Origin: Ancylobacter novellus
GTDB taxonomy: Bacteria > Pseudomonadota > Alphaproteobacteria > Rhizobiales > Methylopilaceae
Assembly: GCA_003241695.1 (NCBI GenBank)
Contig: QFPN01000019.1
Coordinates: 1 to 15,943, forward strand
DNA length: 15,943 nt
Direction of reading: 5' to 3'
Shown here: positions 15,429-15,943 of the stretch, piece by piece
Numbering within the stretch: the first letter of the stretch is position 1
Layout: every line of letters begins with the position of its first letter
The notes under the pieces: generated by a model
Told to the model about the DNA's origin: nothing
The model's database searches: none
The model's input: the letters and a program-made list of their open reading frames with translations, nothing else
Translations under genes and position numbers: made by a program

Positions 15429-15459
15429 CTCATATGGCACGCCGACTCGGTCGACGCAA
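15429..15459 (-). promoter_or_regulatory. Possible promoter of tRNA-Trp
   Basis: On the minus strand TTGCGT (15454-15459) is followed by CATATG at 17 nt (15431-15436), or TATGAG at 19 nt (15429-15434). This lies about 30 nt upstream of the mature tRNA 5' end. The match is moderate: the -35 is good and the -10 is imperfect. Confidence 0.4.
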
Positions 15460-15476
15460 CACCCCGTGTCCGTATT

Positions 15477-15845
15477 TCAGCGTTCCTGCGCTCCGGCGCC
15501 CGTCGACGGCGTCTTCGGCGCCAGCGCGCAATCGCGGTTCAACCCTGTCCCCGGCGCGTTTTCGAAAACGCAGTTGGTTTCAGGCGGAGAACCGCAAACC
15601 TTCGCCAGGTTCCTGAACCCGACGCAGCGACCGTCCGGTCCACGATATCCGGGACCGCCCTTGCATCCGCACCCCCTGCAGGCCGGACGCTCGGGACACC
15701 CTCCTTCGACCGCGACGGCGGGAGCGGCCGCCAGACCGACGCCGAGCGTCAGGATCAAGGCGGGAAGCGGCCGGACGATCTCTCGATCGAGACGTCCGGC
15801 CGCGAGAAATCGCAACGGGCGGCCGAAACGACCGCCCGCCGTCAT
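15477..15845 (-). CDS. Small cysteine-rich, probably exported protein of unknown function
   Basis: I do not recognise a characterised family. The product (about 122 residues from the ATG at 15845) has a hydrophobic stretch LPALILTLGVGLAAAPAVA, which looks like a signal peptide with cleavage after AVA. A mature part of about 79 residues follows with eight cysteines, including CRGCGCKGGPGYRGPDGRC. The even cysteine number and export suggest disulfides or a metal site in the periplasm. The start is uncertain: the ATG overlaps the tuf stop (TGATG) and the first codons overlap a hairpin that may terminate tuf. The N-terminal part before the hydrophobic stretch is unusually long, but no better start with a ribosome site is visible. 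Codon use is less GC-biased than its neighbours. A real gene is likely but not certain. Confidence 0.55.
   Translation of the reverse strand: MTAGGRFGRPLRFLAAGRLDREIVRPLPALILTLGVGLAAAPAVAVEGGCPERPACRGCGCKGGPGYRGPDGRCVGFRNLAKVCGSPPETNCVFENAPGTGLNRDCALAPKTPSTGAGAQER
15804..15838 (-). terminator. Possible terminator of tuf
   Basis: On the minus strand a 7-bp stem CGGGCGG/CCGCCCG with a 9-nt loop begins 6 nt after the tuf stop and is followed by TTGCGATTTCTC. The U-tract is interrupted, so it is a weak candidate. It lies inside the 5' part of the small cysteine-rich open frame. Confidence 0.45.
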
Positions 15846-15943
15846 CACTCGATGATGCTTGCGACGACGCCTGCGCCGACGGTTCGGCCGCCTTCGCGGA
15901 TGGCGAAGCGCAGCTTCTCCTCCATCGCGATCGGAACGATCAG
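15845..15943 (-). CDS. tuf: Elongation factor Tu, last 32 codons only
   Basis: EF-Tu delivers aminoacyl-tRNA to the ribosome. Only the C-terminal end is present (LIVPIAMEEKLRFAIREGGR then TVGAGVVASIIE and TGA). This is the barrel domain III terminus, with the family motif FAIREGGRTVGAGVV. The residue before IIE is Ser where many EF-Tu proteins have Lys; this is probably harmless. The gene continues past the right edge. Alphaproteobacteria often carry a second tuf just after fusA, which would lie beyond the left edge. Confidence 0.95.
   Translation of the reverse strand: MIVPIAMEEKLRFAIREGGRTVGAGVVASIIE

Overview
The window is a core gene-expression locus from a high-GC alphaproteobacterium. 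Gene order and protein wording (RpoC, RpoB, NusG, RplJ with a GTG start) fit the order Hyphomicrobiales/Rhizobiales. I cannot name a genus. All recognised genes lie on the minus strand, so transcription runs from the right edge to the left edge. The long plus-strand open frames are antisense shadows produced by GC-rich codon use.

In order of transcription: the last 32 codons of tuf (EF-Tu); a small cysteine-rich, probably exported protein; tRNA-Trp(CCA); secE-nusG; rplK-rplA; a structured ~500-nt spacer; rplJ-rplL; a structured 276-nt spacer; rpoB-rpoC and a strong intrinsic terminator; a 663-nt spacer with a convincing promoter; then the str genes rpsL-rpsG-fusA, with fusA cut by the left edge after 504 codons. 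Together these supply elongation factors, a translocon subunit, the NusG elongation factor, the L11/L1/L10/L7-L12 ribosomal proteins, the two large RNA polymerase subunits and the S12/S7 decoding-centre proteins.

The genes are mostly ordinary, but two things stand out. First, rpoB is not one open frame. At about 8307-8308 the frame changes, and about 18 conserved codons (an apparent ~52-nt deletion) are missing just before the catalytic lysine region. In an essential gene this is most likely a sequence or assembly error, though it needs checking. Second, the spacers are rich in structure. They hold a 110-nt compound palindrome that folds as a four-way (cloverleaf-like) element after rplA, a folded leader before rplJ, a 15-bp hairpin just ahead of rpoB, and a terminator-like hairpin plus U-tracts between rpoB and rpoC. 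These suggest control of gene dosage within the operon by RNA processing or attenuation.

I found no phage genes, insertion sequences, CRISPR arrays or accessory defence-type system. No undescribed protein system is visible; the best unknown is the small cysteine-rich protein between tuf and tRNA-Trp.
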